Below are positions 35,267 through 44,230 of a stretch of 64,000 bases of DNA, in pieces; position 1 is the stretch's first letter; each line of letters opens with the position of its first letter. The stretch covers positions 124,001 through 188,000 of the forward strand of contig NZ_JAHKSH010000004.1 in the NCBI RefSeq assembly GCF_019720895.1, in the 5' to 3' direction. The notes below the pieces were generated by a model. That model had not been told where the DNA came from, searched no databases, and was given only the letters and a program-made list of their open reading frames with translations. Made by a program: the position numbers and the translations under genes. The stretch comes from Microbacterium salitolerans. GTDB lineage: Bacteria > Actinomycetota > Actinomycetes > Actinomycetales > Microbacteriaceae.

Positions 35267-37881
35267 CCGAGACCTTCTCTCACTCCCTGCGCTGGCTCGC
35301 CGACACCCCGCCGAGTGCGCCCTTCGAGGGCTGCACGTGGGGCGTCCCCCTTCCCCGCGGCGCGGTCGGATCGGTGTCGCAGCTGCGGATGCGGGACGAC
35401 GATCGCGACGTGCCCGCGCAGTTCTGGCCGCTCGCGACCTGGCCGGATGGATCCGTCAAGTGGTCGGGCGTCGCGATCGGCGCCGGCGCCGCCCCGCAAC
35501 GCCCGTGCCTGGCCGTGGGCGAGCGCGATGCGCCCGTCGCCGCCGCGGTCATCGTCGACGACGAACCCGACCGCGTGATGGTCGACAACGGCGAGCTGCG
35601 CATCACGTTCGACCGCACGGGTGACACGGTCTTCCGTGAGATCGCGCGCGGATCGGTCGCCGTCGCCGAAGACGGCCATCTCGTGAGCCTGGTCGCCGGG
35701 CCCGCCGAGGATGATCAGCCCGCACCCCGGACGCGCTGTCGCTCGCACACGATCTCCACGTCGGTCGAGCAGTCAGGTCCGGTGCGCGTGGTCGTGCGCG
35801 TCGACGGCGTCCACCGCGCGGAGGACGGATCGCGAGAATGGCTCCCCTTCACCGTGCGCTTCGTCGTCCTGGCGGGAGCCGAGAGCGTGCGCATCGTGCA
35901 CACGTTCATCTGGGATGGCGACGCCGACCGCGACTTCCTCGCCGGACTCGGCCTCACGGCTCGTGTCCCGCTGCGCGCCGCGTCACATGATCGGCACGTG
36001 CGCTTCGCCGGCGCCGACGGTGGGGTGTTCGCCGAGGCCGTGCGCGGCATCACCGGCCTGCGCCGGGACCCCGGCGGCGACGTGCGCGAGAGACAGGTCG
36101 CCGGGCTCTCGACACCGCCCGTCGACACGTGGGCGCCGCAGGTCGCGGATCGGATCGGCCTCGTTCCCGAGTGGAGCGACTTCTCGCTGGCGCAGCCGAA
36201 CGCTGATGGGTACGCCCTGCGCAAGCGCACGCGGGCGGGACACGCTTGGATCGATGCGGCCGCCGGCACGCGCGCCGGCGGCGTCGTGTCCCTCAGCGAT
36301 CCGGAGGGCGGTCTCGGCATCGGCGTGCGCGCGTTCTGGCAGTCGCACCCGGGTCGTCTCGACATCCGCGACGCGGCGGGAAGAGCCCCGACCGTGACCG
36401 CGTGGCTGCATGCCCCGGACCAGCCGCCGATGGACATGCGGTTCTATCACGACGGGCTCGGCCAGGACGGCTACGCCGATCAGCTCGAGGCACTCGAGAT
36501 CACCTACGAGGACTACGAACCGGGGTTCGGGGACGCGCACGGCATCGCCCGCACCCATGAGCTCACCCTGTTCGCGTGGGACCGCACGCCATCCGCGGAG
36601 CGCTTCGCCGCGCACGTGGAGCACCTGCAGGATCCCCCGTTGCTCCAGCCGACGCCGGAGGCCCTCCGCGACGCGGGCGTGTTCGGCGACTTCTCTCCGG
36701 TCGACCGCTCGACTCCGCTGAGGCGCGAGATCGAGGACAGCGTCGACCTGCTGCTCGATTTCTACCTCGAGCAGCCGGAGCAGCGTCGCTGGTACGGCTT
36801 CTGGGACTACGGCGACGTCATGCACGCCTACGACGCGGATCGGCACACGTGGCGCTACGACGTCGGCGGCTACGCATGGGACAACTCGGAGCTCTCCCCC
36901 GACCTCTGGCTCTGGTACTCCTATCTCCGCACGGGCCGATCCGATGTGTTCCGGATGGCGGAGGCGATGACGCGCCACACCGGCGAAGTCGACGTCTACC
37001 ATCTCGGCCGCTTCCGCGGTCTCGGCTCCCGCCACAACGTGCAGCACTGGGGATGCTCGGCGAAGCAGCTGCGCATCAGCAGCCCGATCTACCGACGGTT
37101 CCTGTACTACCTCACGGCCGACGAGCGCACGGGCGACCTGCTCGCGGAGCTCACCGACAGCGATGAGACCTTCCTCGCGCTCGACCCAACCCGAAAGGTG
37201 CGCGCAGATGCGGCGACGTACCGCCCCGAGCGATCCGCGCTGGCCGTCGGGCTCGGCACGGACTGGGGGGCTCTCGCGGCCACCTGGCTCACGGCGTGGG
37301 AGCGCACGGGCGACGAACGCAGCCGCGATCGTCTGCTCGGCACGATGGCCGATATCGGCTCGCTCCCGCAGGGATTCCTGACGGGCGAGGCGCGGTACGA
37401 CCTCGACACGGGACGGTTCGAGACCGCACGCGACCGCATCTCCGTGTCGCATCTCAGCGCGGTGTTCGGGCTGGTCGAGATCTGCAGCGAGCTCATCGAT
37501 CTCGTGGACATGCCGGCGTTCCGCGATGCGTGGCTGCGCTACTGCCGGCTCTACCTCGCCTCGCCCGACGAGCAGGAGCGCGAGCTGGGGGCGCCGATCG
37601 CGGGGGTCCACCTCGAGCAGGCGCACAGCCGTCTCGCCGCGTACGCCGCCGCGCAGACCGGAGACGAGGCGCTGACGGATCTCGCCTGGCGTGCGTTCGA
37701 TGGCATCGGCGAGTGGCTCGTGCATCGACGCGAGCTGCAGGTGCGCCGCATCCTCCCTCCCGCCGTGCCCGCGCCCGTCGACGAGCTGCCGAGCGTCTCC
37801 ACCAACGACGCCGCGCAGTACGGGCTCGCTGCGATCCAGGTCCTCGCGCTCATCGGCGACCGCCTGCCCGACCGAGCCTGA
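35263..37881 (+). CDS. Exo-rhamnogalacturonan lyase-family protein (YetA/PcRGLX, PL26-like)
   Basis: This 872-residue protein has the PcRGLX/YetA arrangement: an N-terminal RIFT-barrel-like domain (about residues 10-120), a central sandwich region (about 120-450), and an alpha/alpha-toroid domain (about 480-870) with RRWYGFWDYGDVMHAYDAD, RYDVGGYAWDNSELSPDLW and RHNVQHWGCSAK. The family includes polysaccharide lyase family 26, which removes unsaturated disaccharides from rhamnogalacturonan I. There is no signal peptide, so imported oligosaccharides are the probable substrate. It overlaps the DUF1961 gene by four bases and ends the importer operon. Confidence 0.87.
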   Translation: MTETFSHSLRWLADTPPSAPFEGCTWGVPLPRGAVGSVSQLRMRDDDRDVPAQFWPLATWPDGSVKWSGVAIGAGAAPQRPCLAVGERDAPVAAAVIVDDEPDRVMVDNGELRITFDRTGDTVFREIARGSVAVAEDGHLVSLVAGPAEDDQPAPRTRCRSHTISTSVEQSGPVRVVVRVDGVHRAEDGSREWLPFTVRFVVLAGAESVRIVHTFIWDGDADRDFLAGLGLTARVPLRAASHDRHVRFAGADGGVFAEAVRGITGLRRDPGGDVRERQVAGLSTPPVDTWAPQVADRIGLVPEWSDFSLAQPNADGYALRKRTRAGHAWIDAAAGTRAGGVVSLSDPEGGLGIGVRAFWQSHPGRLDIRDAAGRAPTVTAWLHAPDQPPMDMRFYHDGLGQDGYADQLEALEITYEDYEPGFGDAHGIARTHELTLFAWDRTPSAERFAAHVEHLQDPPLLQPTPEALRDAGVFGDFSPVDRSTPLRREIEDSVDLLLDFYLEQPEQRRWYGFWDYGDVMHAYDADRHTWRYDVGGYAWDNSELSPDLWLWYSYLRTGRSDVFRMAEAMTRHTGEVDVYHLGRFRGLGSRHNVQHWGCSAKQLRISSPIYRRFLYYLTADERTGDLLAELTDSDETFLALDPTRKVRADAATYRPERSALAVGLGTDWGALAATWLTAWERTGDERSRDRLLGTMADIGSLPQGFLTGEARYDLDTGRFETARDRISVSHLSAVFGLVEICSELIDLVDMPAFRDAWLRYCRLYLASPDEQERELGAPIAGVHLEQAHSRLAAYAAAQTGDEALTDLAWRAFDGIGEWLVHRRELQVRRILPPAVPAPVDELPSVSTNDAAQYGLAAIQVLALIGDRLPDRA

Positions 37882-37921
37882 GCGTCATCGTCGCCGCACG
37901 CGCGTGCGGCGACGATGACGC
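37882..37921 (+). terminator. Perfect 40-base palindrome after the lyase gene
   Basis: GCGTCATCGTCGCCGCACGC is followed immediately by its exact complement, giving a 20-bp stem with no spare loop bases. It begins directly after the lyase TGA. A terminator role is likely, although no T-tract follows. Confidence 0.75.
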
Positions 37922-37928
37922 CATCGGA

Positions 37929-37964
37929 TACAACGTTGTAGAACTCTCTACAACGTTGTAACCT
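37929..37964 (+). promoter_or_regulatory. Twin LacI-type operators over the arabinanase promoter
   Basis: The perfect 12-bp palindrome TACAACGTTGTA occurs twice, at 37929-37940 and 37949-37960, with centres 20 bp apart. TTGTAG (37936-37941) and TAACCT (37959-37964) lie 17 bp apart as a possible promoter, so the two operators cover its -35 and -10. The central CG and length fit LacI-family repressors. Confidence 0.7.
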
Positions 37965-38032
37965 GGCGCCGCATCGATGACGATGCGTGGAGCATGTCCC
38001 AGTTGTTCACCGCCGAACATTGAGGAGCCGGC

Positions 38033-40438
38033 ATGACGAGCCGCCCGATCCGTCCCCCCGCACTGCTCGCGCTCGCCCTGACGGGCGTCCTCGCGCTGAC
38101 CGGTGCGCCTGCCGCGGCAGCGCCCGCCGTGTCAGCGCCCGCTGCGAAGCCCGCCGCGCCCGATCCCGCGCCGCCCGAATGGAGCGACGTCGAAGTGCAC
38201 GATCCGTCCCTCGTATCCGTGGGAGACGAGCACTATCTCTTCGGTTCGCATCTCGCCGCCGCGAAGACCGAGGACTTCGTCTCGTTCGAGCAGGTGGCGA
38301 ACCACGTCACGCCCGAGAACCCGCTCTTCGACGACGTCCGGACAGAGCTCGCGGAGACCTTCAAATGGGCGGAAACCGAGACGCTCTGGGCGCCCGACGT
38401 GATCCAGCTCGAGCACGACGGTCGCTATTACATGTACTACGACGCGTGCCGAGGAGACTCACCCCGCAGCGCGCTCGGCGTCGCGGTCGCCGACGACGTC
38501 GACGGCCCGTACACCGACCTCGGCATCATCCTGAAGTCGGGCCACCGCGACGGCGAGGGCCCCAGCGAGGACGGCACGCCCTACGACGCGCTCGTGCACC
38601 CGAACGCGGTCGACCCCGATGTGTTCTACGACGCCGACGGACGTCTCTGGATGGTGTACGGCTCGTTCTCCGGCGGCATGTTCATCCTCGAGCTCGACCC
38701 GACGACGGGCCTTCCGTTCCCCGACCAGGGCTACGGCACCCACCTGACGGGCGGCAATCACAGCCGCATCGAGGGGCCGAGCATGATGTACGACCCCGAG
38801 ACGGAGCACTATTACCTGTTCACCTCGTTCGGCGGCCTCGACGCCGACGCCGGGTACAACATGCGCGTGATGCGCTCGACGAACCCCGACGGCCCCTTCG
38901 TCGACGCGGAGGGGAACGACATGCGCGAGGTCCGCTCCGATCCCGACCTTCCCGTCTTCGACGACGTCACGATCGAGCCGTTCGGCGTGAAGCTCATGGG
39001 CAACTATCTGTTCCCCCGCGAGGTGGGCGCACCCGGCGAGGGCATCGGCGCGGGAAAGGTCTCGCCCGGCCACAACACGACCTACACGGACCCCGAGACG
39101 GGCGAGCAGCTGCTCATCTTCCACAGTCGCTTCCCCGACAGGGGTGAGTTCCACCAGGTGCGCGTACACGAGATGACGATGAACGCCGACGGCTGGCCCA
39201 TCGTCTCCCCGCACCGCTACGCCGGCGGACACGAGAAGTCGCGCTTCTTCCGCAGCGACATCCCCGGGGACTACCAGGTCATCGTCCACGACAAGACGAT
39301 CTCTCCGGATATCCGCACGGCGGAGACCGTCACGCTCAGTCGCAACGGCCGCATCTCAGGAGCGCACGACGGGCGCTGGCGCGCAGGCTCCGGCGACCGC
39401 CTCACCCTGACGATCGACGGCTCCACCTACCGAGGCGTGATCTCCCGCGAGTGGGACCCCACATCGGAGCGGTGGGTCGATGCGTTCTCCGCCGTGTCCG
39501 AGGCCGGCGTCGCGGTCTGGGGCACCCCGCTGCCGGCGATGACGGACGCCGAGGTCGTCGACGCGGTCCTCTCGGACCTGGAGGTGCCCGGCTCCGCCAT
39601 CGCCGACCTCGACCTGCCGACGACCGGCACGCACGGATCCGAGATCTCATGGACCTCGTCGGCCCCCGAGGTCGTCGACGCGGACGGCTCCGTCACGCGC
39701 GACGTCGAGAACGACGCGTCCGCCACGCTCACTGCGACGATCACGAAGGGCGACGCCCGCCGCCAGGCGAGCTTCACGGTCGCGGTGCCCGCCCAGCCGG
39801 CACCCGGCCTCGTCGCCCGCTATCGCTTCGACGGCGATCTCGCGGCCGACGACGACCGCGCGGAGGCGGGACGACCGACCGGTGACCGCATCGGCGCGCT
39901 GGGAGGCGAGGTCGCCTTCGACACGGGTGTGCACGGATCCGCCGTCGCGCTCGACGGAACGTCAGGGGTCCGGCTGCCGGATGGTCTCATCGACGGGACG
40001 AGCTACTCCGTCGCATTGTGGCTCCGCCCCGACGCACTCACCCCGTTCTCCACGACGTTCTTCGGCGCGCGCAACGACACCAACTGGGTGAGTCTCGTGC
40101 CGGAGATCGGATTCGGCGAGGGCCACACGATGCTGTGGGCCGGGTCGACCGCGCCGTACGACGGCGATGCGGGCGCCACGATCCCGGCAGACGAGTGGAC
40201 GCACGTCGCGTTCACCGTCGACGACGACGACGTCACCCTGCTCCTCGACGGCGAGGTCGCCCATTCGGGAGCCGGCTTCCCCGACGTGTTCACGACTGCC
40301 GACAGCGTCTTCGCGCTCGGCGTCAACTGGTGGGACGCTCCCTACGAGGGCGCCATCGACGACCTGCAGGTGTATCGGGGCACCCTGACACCCGCGCAGG
40401 TCGCCGAGATCGCCGACGGCGAGGTCGCCGACCTCTGA
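38033..40438 (+). CDS. Secreted GH43 endo-arabinanase with Ig-like and LamG domains
   Basis: This 801-residue secreted enzyme has a signal peptide (about residues 1-31, ending near APAAAA). The GH43 five-blade propeller spans about 48-390, with catalytic base Asp57 (VHDPSL), Asp194 (NAVDPDVF) and general acid Glu247 (RIEGPSMMY). A C-terminal domain typical of Abn2-type arabinanases (about 395-500), an Ig-like domain (about 505-590) and a LamG/concanavalin-like carbohydrate-binding domain (about 600-795) follow. It would cut alpha-1,5-arabinan side chains of pectin outside the cell. No sortase or anchor motif is visible. It is transcribed alone behind twin LacI-type operators. Confidence 0.92.
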   Translation: MTSRPIRPPALLALALTGVLALTGAPAAAAPAVSAPAAKPAAPDPAPPEWSDVEVHDPSLVSVGDEHYLFGSHLAAAKTEDFVSFEQVANHVTPENPLFDDVRTELAETFKWAETETLWAPDVIQLEHDGRYYMYYDACRGDSPRSALGVAVADDVDGPYTDLGIILKSGHRDGEGPSEDGTPYDALVHPNAVDPDVFYDADGRLWMVYGSFSGGMFILELDPTTGLPFPDQGYGTHLTGGNHSRIEGPSMMYDPETEHYYLFTSFGGLDADAGYNMRVMRSTNPDGPFVDAEGNDMREVRSDPDLPVFDDVTIEPFGVKLMGNYLFPREVGAPGEGIGAGKVSPGHNTTYTDPETGEQLLIFHSRFPDRGEFHQVRVHEMTMNADGWPIVSPHRYAGGHEKSRFFRSDIPGDYQVIVHDKTISPDIRTAETVTLSRNGRISGAHDGRWRAGSGDRLTLTIDGSTYRGVISREWDPTSERWVDAFSAVSEAGVAVWGTPLPAMTDAEVVDAVLSDLEVPGSAIADLDLPTTGTHGSEISWTSSAPEVVDADGSVTRDVENDASATLTATITKGDARRQASFTVAVPAQPAPGLVARYRFDGDLAADDDRAEAGRPTGDRIGALGGEVAFDTGVHGSAVALDGTSGVRLPDGLIDGTSYSVALWLRPDALTPFSTTFFGARNDTNWVSLVPEIGFGEGHTMLWAGSTAPYDGDAGATIPADEWTHVAFTVDDDDVTLLLDGEVAHSGAGFPDVFTTADSVFALGVNWWDAPYEGAIDDLQVYRGTLTPAQVAEIADGEVADL

Positions 40439-40480
40439 CGCCCCGCTCCTGAGCCCGCCCATGCAACCGCGCGGGCGGGC

Positions 40481-41500
40481 TCAGCTCGCCGCAGGGTCCA
40501 GGCTCATGCGCGTCATGAACGCACGGGTCTCCCCCGTGAACGGATCCTCGAACTCGAGGTGCTCGGCCAGGAGCTGGAGCGCGTGCGAGAAGTCGTAGGG
40601 ATCCGGATCCACGTCGACCGGATAGACCGGGTCGCCCAGCAGCGGCATGCCGAGCCCGTTCATGTGCACGCGCAGCTGGTGTGTCTTGCCCGTATGCGGC
40701 ACGAGGGCGAACTCCCCCGCACCGCGGCCGTCGTGGCGAAACGTGCGAACGAGGCGCACGCCGGTGTGGCTGTTGGGCTCTCCGGGGACCTCCCGCACGG
40801 CGCGCTCGCCGTCGACCTTGAGAAGACGCGAGCGGACGTCGCGCTCCTCGCCCGACTCGAGACCGAGCGGCAGCGGATCGCCGTCTCGCCACCCCTCCGG
40901 CAGCCACGCGAGCGCCCGGTACGACTTGCGGATCCCGCGCGTCTGGAACAGCACCTGGTACGCCCCCCGCGTCTCGGGGCGTCGCGAGACCGCGAGCAGG
41001 CCGCCCGTGACGCGGTCGAGACGGTGCATCGCGACGATGTCGTCCTCGCCGCGCTCGACGCGCAGTCGGGTCACGACGCACTCGCGCACGAACACGCCGT
41101 TCGGCGTCGAGGCCAGGAAGTGCGGCTTGTCGACGATCAGCAGATCGTCGTCTTCGTGAACGATGCCGATCTCGAACGGCACGCGATCCTCGGGCGGTGC
41201 GGGCTTGTGGAAGAAGTAGAACCCTCCGGGGATCACCTCGTCGTCGAGCGCCACGCGCCCGCCGTGCTGGTCCGTCAGCTCCCCGCCCTCCGTGAAGAAC
41301 GCGGGCGTCAGCTCCTCGGCTCCGAGGGCCTGCTCGCGCCCGAGCGTCGTCGGGATGATGACGTCGTCGAGCCACGCGCGGATCGACGTGGGAACGGGGA
41401 GGTCGCGACCGGCGTGGGTCTGAGTGCCGCCGGGAGCGCGCAGGCGCGCGGCCGTGACCCCCTCACGGGGAGGAAGGATACGTTTTCCGAAGCGCGCCAC
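40481..41500 (-). CDS. RluA-family pseudouridine synthase
   Basis: This 339-residue RNA-modifying enzyme has the catalytic aspartate in MHRLDRVTGGLLAVS and the family motifs LLIVDKPHFLASTPNG and PHTGKTHQLRVHMNGLGMPLLGDPVY. The N-terminal region is a variable extension without a clear S4 domain. Actinobacterial members of this type are predicted rRNA or tRNA pseudouridine synthases; the target base cannot be deduced. It stands convergent to the arabinanase gene. Confidence 0.93.
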   Translation of the reverse strand: MARFGKRILPPREGVTAARLRAPGGTQTHAGRDLPVPTSIRAWLDDVIIPTTLGREQALGAEELTPAFFTEGGELTDQHGGRVALDDEVIPGGFYFFHKPAPPEDRVPFEIGIVHEDDDLLIVDKPHFLASTPNGVFVRECVVTRLRVERGEDDIVAMHRLDRVTGGLLAVSRRPETRGAYQVLFQTRGIRKSYRALAWLPEGWRDGDPLPLGLESGEERDVRSRLLKVDGERAVREVPGEPNSHTGVRLVRTFRHDGRGAGEFALVPHTGKTHQLRVHMNGLGMPLLGDPVYPVDVDPDPYDFSHALQLLAEHLEFEDPFTGETRAFMTRMSLDPAAS

Positions 41501-41537
41501 GAGTACGGGAGTCTACGCGGCGTCACCGGATTCCACC

Positions 41538-42104
41538 TCAGCGGTCGGAGCCGGACGGAACCGCGTATCTGAGCAGCACCCCGCCCGTGTCGATCGCGCG
41601 AGCGTCGAGGAGGTCGAGCGCACGCGGCTCCGGAGTCGGCTTGAACAGCGGCGTCCCCTCACCGAGCAGCACAGGCGCGACGCCGACGAGCAGCTCGTCG
41701 ACGAGCCCTGCCTGCAGGAGCGCGTCGGTCAGCTCGGCGCTGCCGAAGACGTAGATGGCGCCGTCGACGGACTGCTTGCGACTCGTGAGTTCGCCGATGA
41801 TGTCGGAGCACACCTCGGTGTTGTTCCAACTCGCCGACTCGAGCGTATGCGAAGCGACGAGCTTCGGCACGGCGTTCATGTACACCGCGATGTCGGACTC
41901 ATCATCGGTGCTCGCCCAGTGCGCGGCCATCCCCTCATACGTGACGCGACCGAAGACGACGAGCCCCAGTTCCTCACCGAACCCCAGGCTCAGCTGACGA
42001 AGGTCTTCGCCCCAGATGTGCTCATGGAGACGGAGATCCCATTTCTCGGCTCCTTCGAAGAACCCGTCGAGCGAGATGATGTTCCAGACGATCAGCCTGC
42101 CCAC
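41538..42104 (-). CDS. Dihydrofolate reductase-like (RibD C-terminal domain) protein
   Basis: This 188-residue protein has the RibD-C/DHFR fold pattern: LIVWNIISLDGFFEG at the N-terminus, VVFGRVTYEGMAAHW, and GAIYVFGSAELTDALLQAGLVDEL near the C-terminus. Such stand-alone YyaP/YwjB-like proteins are putative NADPH-dependent reductases with unknown substrates. It marks the last normal chromosomal gene before the less GC-rich island. Confidence 0.87.
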   Translation of the reverse strand: MGRLIVWNIISLDGFFEGAEKWDLRLHEHIWGEDLRQLSLGFGEELGLVVFGRVTYEGMAAHWASTDDESDIAVYMNAVPKLVASHTLESASWNNTEVCSDIIGELTSRKQSVDGAIYVFGSAELTDALLQAGLVDELLVGVAPVLLGEGTPLFKPTPEPRALDLLDARAIDTGGVLLRYAVPSGSDR

Positions 42105-42199
42105 GCCCCGACCTCCCGATGACTCGGCACCCCTGTGGGTGCGACCCTAGTTGTTGCGGGGCAGGACGTTCGTGACGGTCGCAAAGGACGTCCGCGCGG

Positions 42200-42781
42200 T
42201 CATGGGGATAGTTGTGGTCCGAGCCGTTCGAGGTAGTTCTTGATCAGCGTCTGGGCGTCGGTCTCGGAAAGCTGTCCTGTCATGACCAGTGTCCCGACCC
42301 CGTGGGCCAATGCCATCACTTCCAGGGCCAGGCAGCGTGCGGCTGTCGTGCTAAGACCACTGGACTTCAGGACGCCGGAAAGGTGGTCTTCAAGGCCGCT
42401 CAGCTGTCTCTGATAGGCCTGCCCTGCCATGTCGGGGCCGGTAATCGCCAGACCCTCCATGCAGACGCCGACGCGGTGGAAATCTTGGCTCGCCCGATCT
42501 GTTGGTAGTGCCTCGTCGTAGAAGGCTTTGATGACCTCGAGCGGCGACTCGTCTCCCTGCCGTCGGGTACGAGCCTGCCATCGTTCGACGCTCTTGTCGG
42601 CAAGGCGGTCGAGCGTGGCGCTGAGGAGTTCGTCCTTGGTGCTGCCGTAGTACTGGACGAGTCGGAGGGACACGTCTGCTTCGGTGGCGACGGCTCTCAT
42701 GGTGACGGCGTTAAGTCCGCCGCGGGCCAGGAGGCGCTCGACGGCCTCCATGATCGCGGTTCTGCGCGTCGACTCCGTCAT
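42200..42781 (-). CDS. TetR-family transcriptional repressor
   Basis: This 193-residue regulator has an N-terminal helix-turn-helix, from RRTAIMEAVERLLARGGLNAV to ADVSLRLVQYYGSTKDELL (about residues 6-55), and a variable ligand domain. ATG 42781 is preceded by AGGAG at five bases. It is divergent from the MFS efflux gene, a typical regulator-pump pair, and a palindrome lies in the shared gap. Its third codon positions are less GC-rich than in neighbouring chromosomal genes, suggesting acquisition. Confidence 0.92.
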   Translation of the reverse strand: MTESTRRTAIMEAVERLLARGGLNAVTMRAVATEADVSLRLVQYYGSTKDELLSATLDRLADKSVERWQARTRRQGDESPLEVIKAFYDEALPTDRASQDFHRVGVCMEGLAITGPDMAGQAYQRQLSGLEDHLSGVLKSSGLSTTAARCLALEVMALAHGVGTLVMTGQLSETDAQTLIKNYLERLGPQLSP

Positions 42782-42806
42782 CAAGACTCCTCACTATCTC
42801 CGCCGA

Positions 42807-42840
42807 TGATACGCTCGCACCACATGGTACAAGCGTATCA
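42807..42840. promoter_or_regulatory. Candidate TetR operator in the divergent gap
   Basis: TGATACGCT (42807-42815) and AGCGTATCA (42832-42840) form a perfect 9-bp inverted repeat with a 16-base spacer; ACCA-CA-TGGT is nested at its centre. It ends at the MFS ribosome-binding site (AAGGAGG) and lies 25 bases before the tetR start, so binding could silence both genes. Confidence 0.6.
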
Positions 42841-42849
42841 AGGAGGGGT

Positions 42850-44230
42850 ATGTCTACAAGGTTGCAACGGCTCGGGCTCTGGACGTCCTGTCTGGCTCAG
42901 CTGATCGTCGTGCTGGATGTCTCGGTGGTGAATGTCGCCTTGCCTTCGATCCAGGCCGACCTCGGACTGTCCGAGGTTGCCGCGTCGTGGGTGGCATTGG
43001 CCTACGGTCTTGGCTTCGCTGGATTGCTCCTGGTCGGCGCGAGGTTGGCCGATGTCGTGGGCACCGCGAGGCTGCTCGCCTGGAGCGTGGCGGCCTTCAC
43101 CCTGGCGAGCCTCATCGGAGGTCTCGCGACGGAAGGCTGGGTGCTCATCGCCGCCCGTGCGGCACAGGGCGTCTCTGCCGCTGCGGCGTCTCCGGCGACG
43201 TTCACCTTGCTGACGACCACCCATGCCGAGGGCCCGGAACGAACGCGAGCTATCGCTGTCTGGACCGCAGTAAGCCTGGCTGGGGGCGGGTTGGGCAACA
43301 TCGCGAGCGGGTTGCTCACCGACCTGATCTCCTGGCGAGCCACCTTGTTGATCAACCTTCCCATCGGGGCCGGTGTCGTCATCGCGGCCCTCGTTCTCCA
43401 CCGACGAACCACTGAACAGTGCAGCACGGGACGCATCGACTTCATCGGCGCAGGGCTCGCAACAGCCGCATTCACGTGCGCCATATACGGCTCTGTCCGT
43501 CGCAGGTGAGGGAGCCCTGGGTGGCCTTCTGGCCGTAATGGGTTCGCTCGCGGTCGCGTTGTTCGTCCTGCTCTTCCTGCAGCAGCGCCGCACGTCCCAC
43601 AGACTCGTGCCGAGCGATCTTGCACGAGACCGGCTGATCGTCCTCGGCAATATCGCGACCGTGTTGACCGGGGCATGCTTCCAAGTCGGACTGTGGTACT
43701 TCCTGACGTACCGGATGCAGACTCAGTTTGGCTATTCGCCGATCCAGGCCGGTCTGGCGTTCCTCCCTCTCACCGCCAGCATGCTGGTCGTGAACCTTTG
43801 GTTCACGCCGCGCCTGATGAAGCGTCGCGCGCCCCGGGCACTGATCGTGGCCGGTGTCGTCGTCGCCGTTCCCGGACTACTCTGGCTGACAGTCGTCGAC
43901 GGCGGCTCCTTCGCTGTCGCAGTCCTGGTTCCGACCGTCATGATTGGGATCGGCGGTGGCCTGATGAACACACCGCTCGCCACGCTCGTCACCACGGGCG
44001 TCCGTCCTGAACATGCTGGCGCAGCCTCTGGCCTGATGAACACGGCGAAGCAGTTCGGCGGTGCGATCGGCCTCGCAGCCGCGACCGCCGCCGCCGCTAT
44101 CGCGGGCACCGATAGAGCCGCCTTCGTCTTCATGTCAGTAGCGCTCCTCGCTGTGATCGCCACTGCGGCCGCAATCCCCGCCCAGCGCAGCGAGCCGCAG
44201 CCCGCCACGACGACAAGGAGAGCGTTGTGA
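42850..44230 (+). pseudogene. MFS drug efflux transporter (DHA2), frameshifted
   Basis: The first part (42850 to about 43490) encodes a normal DHA2 N-terminus, with LVVLDVSVVNVALPSIQADLG-type motif A and motif C near LAGGGLGNIASGLLTD, then runs into TGA at 43507-43509. The remaining helices continue in another frame from SVAGEGALGGLLAVMGSLA to the end at 44230. Removing one base (the T in GGCTCTGTCC near 43490-43493) restores about 459 residues with 14 helices. It is a recently broken gene or a sequencing error. Its end overlaps the transposase start. Confidence 0.82.

Noticed and set aside
42105-42199. Left attachment site repeating the tRNA 3' end
   Set aside because: I looked for the T-arm/acceptor sequence of the tRNA near the island's left border and found no convincing copy.
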